In this document: piece by piece, positions 4,339 through 6,173 of the stretch | Position numbering within the stretch: the stretch's first letter is position 1 | Layout: every line of letters begins with the position of its first letter | Assembly (NCBI GenBank): GCA_028877045.1 | Contig: JAGWPQ010000677.1 | Span: forward strand, 1 to 6,173 | Direction of reading: 5' to 3' | Source: Bacteroidota bacterium | Lineage (GTDB): Bacteria; Bacteroidota; Bacteroidia; Chitinophagales; Chitinophagaceae | Length of the DNA stretch: 6,173 bases | Position numbers and translations under genes: made by a program | Notes under the pieces: generated by a model | Databases searched by the model: none | The model's input: only the letters and a program-made list of their open reading frames with translations | What the model was told of the DNA's origin: nothing

Positions 4339-6173
4339 TTTGTTGATCAACCAATCAAAAAAGTTTACATGAAATCATCAAAACCATATTATAAAATACC
4401 TGAAGCAGAAAGGCTTTCAATTATTGAAAGAGCCTGCAAGCAAGTATCGCGTGGTGTTTTCTTTTCAACAGTAATAATTATTTCTTCTTTCTTGCCGGTG
4501 TTTTTATTAACCGGACAAGAAGGGAAATTATTTGGTCCGTTGGCATACACAAAAACATTCATCATGGCTGTTGATGCCATTCTCGTTATTACACTGGCAC
4601 CGGTTTTAATTTCCATTTTCATGCGTGGAAAATTCAGGCCTGAAAATGCAAATCCAATTAATCGTCTATTAGAAAAAATTTATGAACCGGTAATAAGAGC
4701 TTGTATCAAATGGCGTAAAACAACTATTGCCATTAATGTATTGGCATTAGCGATAAGCATTCCTTTGTTGATGAGTTTGGGAAGAGAATTTATGCCGCCT
4801 CTGGATGAAGGTTCTATTTTATTTATGCCGATTACTTTGCCCGATGCATCTAATTCCGAGATCAAAAGAATTTTACAGGTACAGGATAAAATAATTAAAT
4901 CGGTTCCCGAAGTTGATAATGTTTTAGGTAAAGCAGGACGTGCAAATACTGCAACAGATAACTCTCCCATCAGCATGATCGAAACCATCATCACACTAAA
5001 ACCAAAATCGCAGTGGCGTGAAGGAAAAACAAAAGAAGACATCATCAACGAACTCAATAATAAATTACAAATTCCGGGTGTTACCAATGGATGGACGCAG
5101 CCCATCATCAACCGGATCAATATGCTTTCTACCGGCATCCGCACTGATGTTGGTGTAAAAGTGTACGGACAAAATTTAGATTCGATTTACTTTTTTGCAG
5201 AAGAAGTAAAAAAACATTTGCAGGGAATTGATGGTGTAAAAGATCTGTATGTTGAACCCATCACCGGAGGAAAATATATCGATATAATTATTAAACGCGA
5301 TGAGATTGGAAGATATGGTTTAAGTGTTGATGATGTAAACACAGTTGTTGAAAGTGCATTGGGCGGAACCAAACTTACCACTACAATTGAAGGCAGGCAA
5401 CGATTTTCGGTGAATGCAAGATTTGGTCAGGATTTCAGAAATAATCTTTCGGCATTAAAACGTTTGCAGGTATCGACCATGAATTTTGGTCCGATACCAT
5501 TGGAAGCAGTGGCCGATATAAAAATTTCGGAAGGCCCGCCAATGATCAATTCTGAAAATGCATTGTTGCGCGGTACCGTTTTATTTAATGTTCGCGAAAG
5601 AGATCTGGGAAGCACTGTAAATGAAGCACAGCAAAAATTAAATCAGATGATGAGTAAAATGCCGAAAGGATATTTTATTGAATGGAGCGGCCAGTACGAA
5701 AATTTAATTCGCAGCGAAAAAACATTGAAGCTTGTTTTACCAATCGTATTGCTCATCATTTTCATGTGCATGTATTTTGCATTTCATTCTTTCCGCGAAG
5801 CATTCTTCAGTTTAATTTCTATTCCGTTCGCTTTAATTGGTGGTGCCTACATGATCTATTTCTGGCATGTTAATTTATCGGTTGCAGTTGCTGTTGGATT
5901 CATTGCACTGTTTGGATTGGCAGTAGAGACCGGAATAGTGATGGTTATTTATTTGAATGATGCGATGGAACAATTGGTTGCATTAAAAGGTAATTCAAAA
6001 GAAACAATCACTTCAAAAGATCTGAGAGAATATGTAATTGCAGGTGCTGCAAAAAGATTAAGGCCCAAATTAATGACGGTTGCAGTTTCAATGTTTTCAT
6101 TGATCCCCATTTTATGGAGTCACGGTGTGGGTAGCGATGTGATGAAACCAATTGTATTACCAATGATCGGCGG
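4336..6173 (+). CDS. cusA: CusA/CzcA-type heavy-metal RND efflux pump, C-terminal part (cut at right edge)
   Basis: This frame stays open for 612 codons to the right edge and supplies the rest of the pump begun at 3054. In its own numbering: TM5 with SRGVFFSTVIIISSFLPVFL (38-57) and TGQEGKLFGPLAYTKTF (59-75), TM6 to about 97, TM7 at about 129-147, the second periplasmic porter loop (about 150-462), then TM8 (464-483), TM9 (489-510), TM10 (514-540) and TM11 (578-595). TM12 lies beyond the edge. The loop has GREFMPPLDEGSILFMP (149-165), GKAGRANTATDNSP (198-211) and NRINMLSTGIRTDVGVKVYG (259-278). The Met263 in NRINM is shared with CusA, whereas Zn/Co pumps such as CzcA usually differ there, supporting a copper/silver substrate. 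The ATG at 4336 is only a possible restart; another in-frame ATG is at 4369. If the break is an error, this and the 3054 reading frame are one gene. Combined length already exceeds 1035 residues, so the protein is near its usual size at the edge, unless a C-terminal fusion follows. Confidence 0.88.
   Translation, partial: MFVDQPIKKVYMKSSKPYYKIPEAERLSIIERACKQVSRGVFFSTVIIISSFLPVFLLTGQEGKLFGPLAYTKTFIMAVDAILVITLAPVLISIFMRGKFRPENANPINRLLEKIYEPVIRACIKWRKTTIAINVLALAISIPLLMSLGREFMPPLDEGSILFMPITLPDASNSEIKRILQVQDKIIKSVPEVDNVLGKAGRANTATDNSPISMIETIITLKPKSQWREGKTKEDIINELNNKLQIPGVTNGWTQPIINRINMLSTGIRTDVGVKVYGQNLDSIYFFAEEVKKHLQGIDGVKDLYVEPITGGKYIDIIIKRDEIGRYGLSVDDVNTVVESALGGTKLTTTIEGRQRFSVNARFGQDFRNNLSALKRLQVSTMNFGPIPLEAVADIKISEGPPMINSENALLRGTVLFNVRERDLGSTVNEAQQKLNQMMSKMPKGYFIEWSGQYENLIRSEKTLKLVLPIVLLIIFMCMYFAFHSFREAFFSLISIPFALIGGAYMIYFWHVNLSVAVAVGFIALFGLAVETGIVMVIYLNDAMEQLVALKGNSKETITSKDLREYVIAGAAKRLRPKLMTVAVSMFSLIPILWSHGVGSDVMKPIVLPMIG

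Noticed and set aside
4300..4340. Programmed ribosomal frameshift in cusA
   Set aside because: No known slippery heptamer, RF2-like stop context or stimulatory stem is visible, and such control is not known for RND pumps.
4680..5144. Minus-strand 154-codon open frame opposite the second half of cusA
   Set aside because: It is antisense to a conserved periplasmic loop of the pump; no domain or start context supports it.

Overview
The window looks like chromosomal DNA from a member of the Bacteroidota, probably near Chitinophagaceae (family-level placement is inference). The signs are an AT-rich composition, gene starts preceded by A-rich stretches without Shine-Dalgarno sequences, a TAnnTTTG-type -7 promoter element upstream of rpsA, and a protein of the HYC_CC_PP type, which I know from this phylum.

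Layout. Positions 1-967 on the minus strand hold the N-terminal 322 residues of ribosomal protein S1 (rpsA), cut by the left edge. A divergent intergenic region (968-1234) carries the rpsA promoter, a GC-rich imperfect hairpin, and a possible promoter with an overlapping dyad for the plus-strand genes. From 1235 to the right edge all genes are on the plus strand and concern heavy metals, most likely copper or silver. They are: a small exported HYC_CC_PP protein (1235-1633); three consecutive exported proteins built from the YTCPMHP...CPKCGM heavy-metal-binding domain (HMBD) with one, three and three copies (1787-2140, 2178-2603, 2631-3032); and a CusA/CzcA-type RND efflux pump from 3054 past the right edge.

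The pump gene is not continuous. The first 426 codons end at a TAA at 4332-4334, between transmembrane helices 4 and 5. The rest of the protein continues in the +1 frame, open from 4225 and with an ATG at 4336-4338, one base after the stop. This is either a disabling frameshift, an assembly error, or a split pump made by reinitiation. Nothing in the window decides between these.

Working model (inference): the exported HYC_CC_PP and HMBD proteins bind metal ions in the periplasm and buffer them or hand them to the RND pump, which expels them across the outer membrane with an adaptor (CusB) and outer-membrane channel (CusC) that are not in this window. The HMBD module is usually found fused to CusB-type adaptors or copper ATPases, so seven copies in free-standing secreted proteins are the most distinctive content here. 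I see no tRNA, rRNA, CRISPR array, insertion sequence or mobile-element gene.
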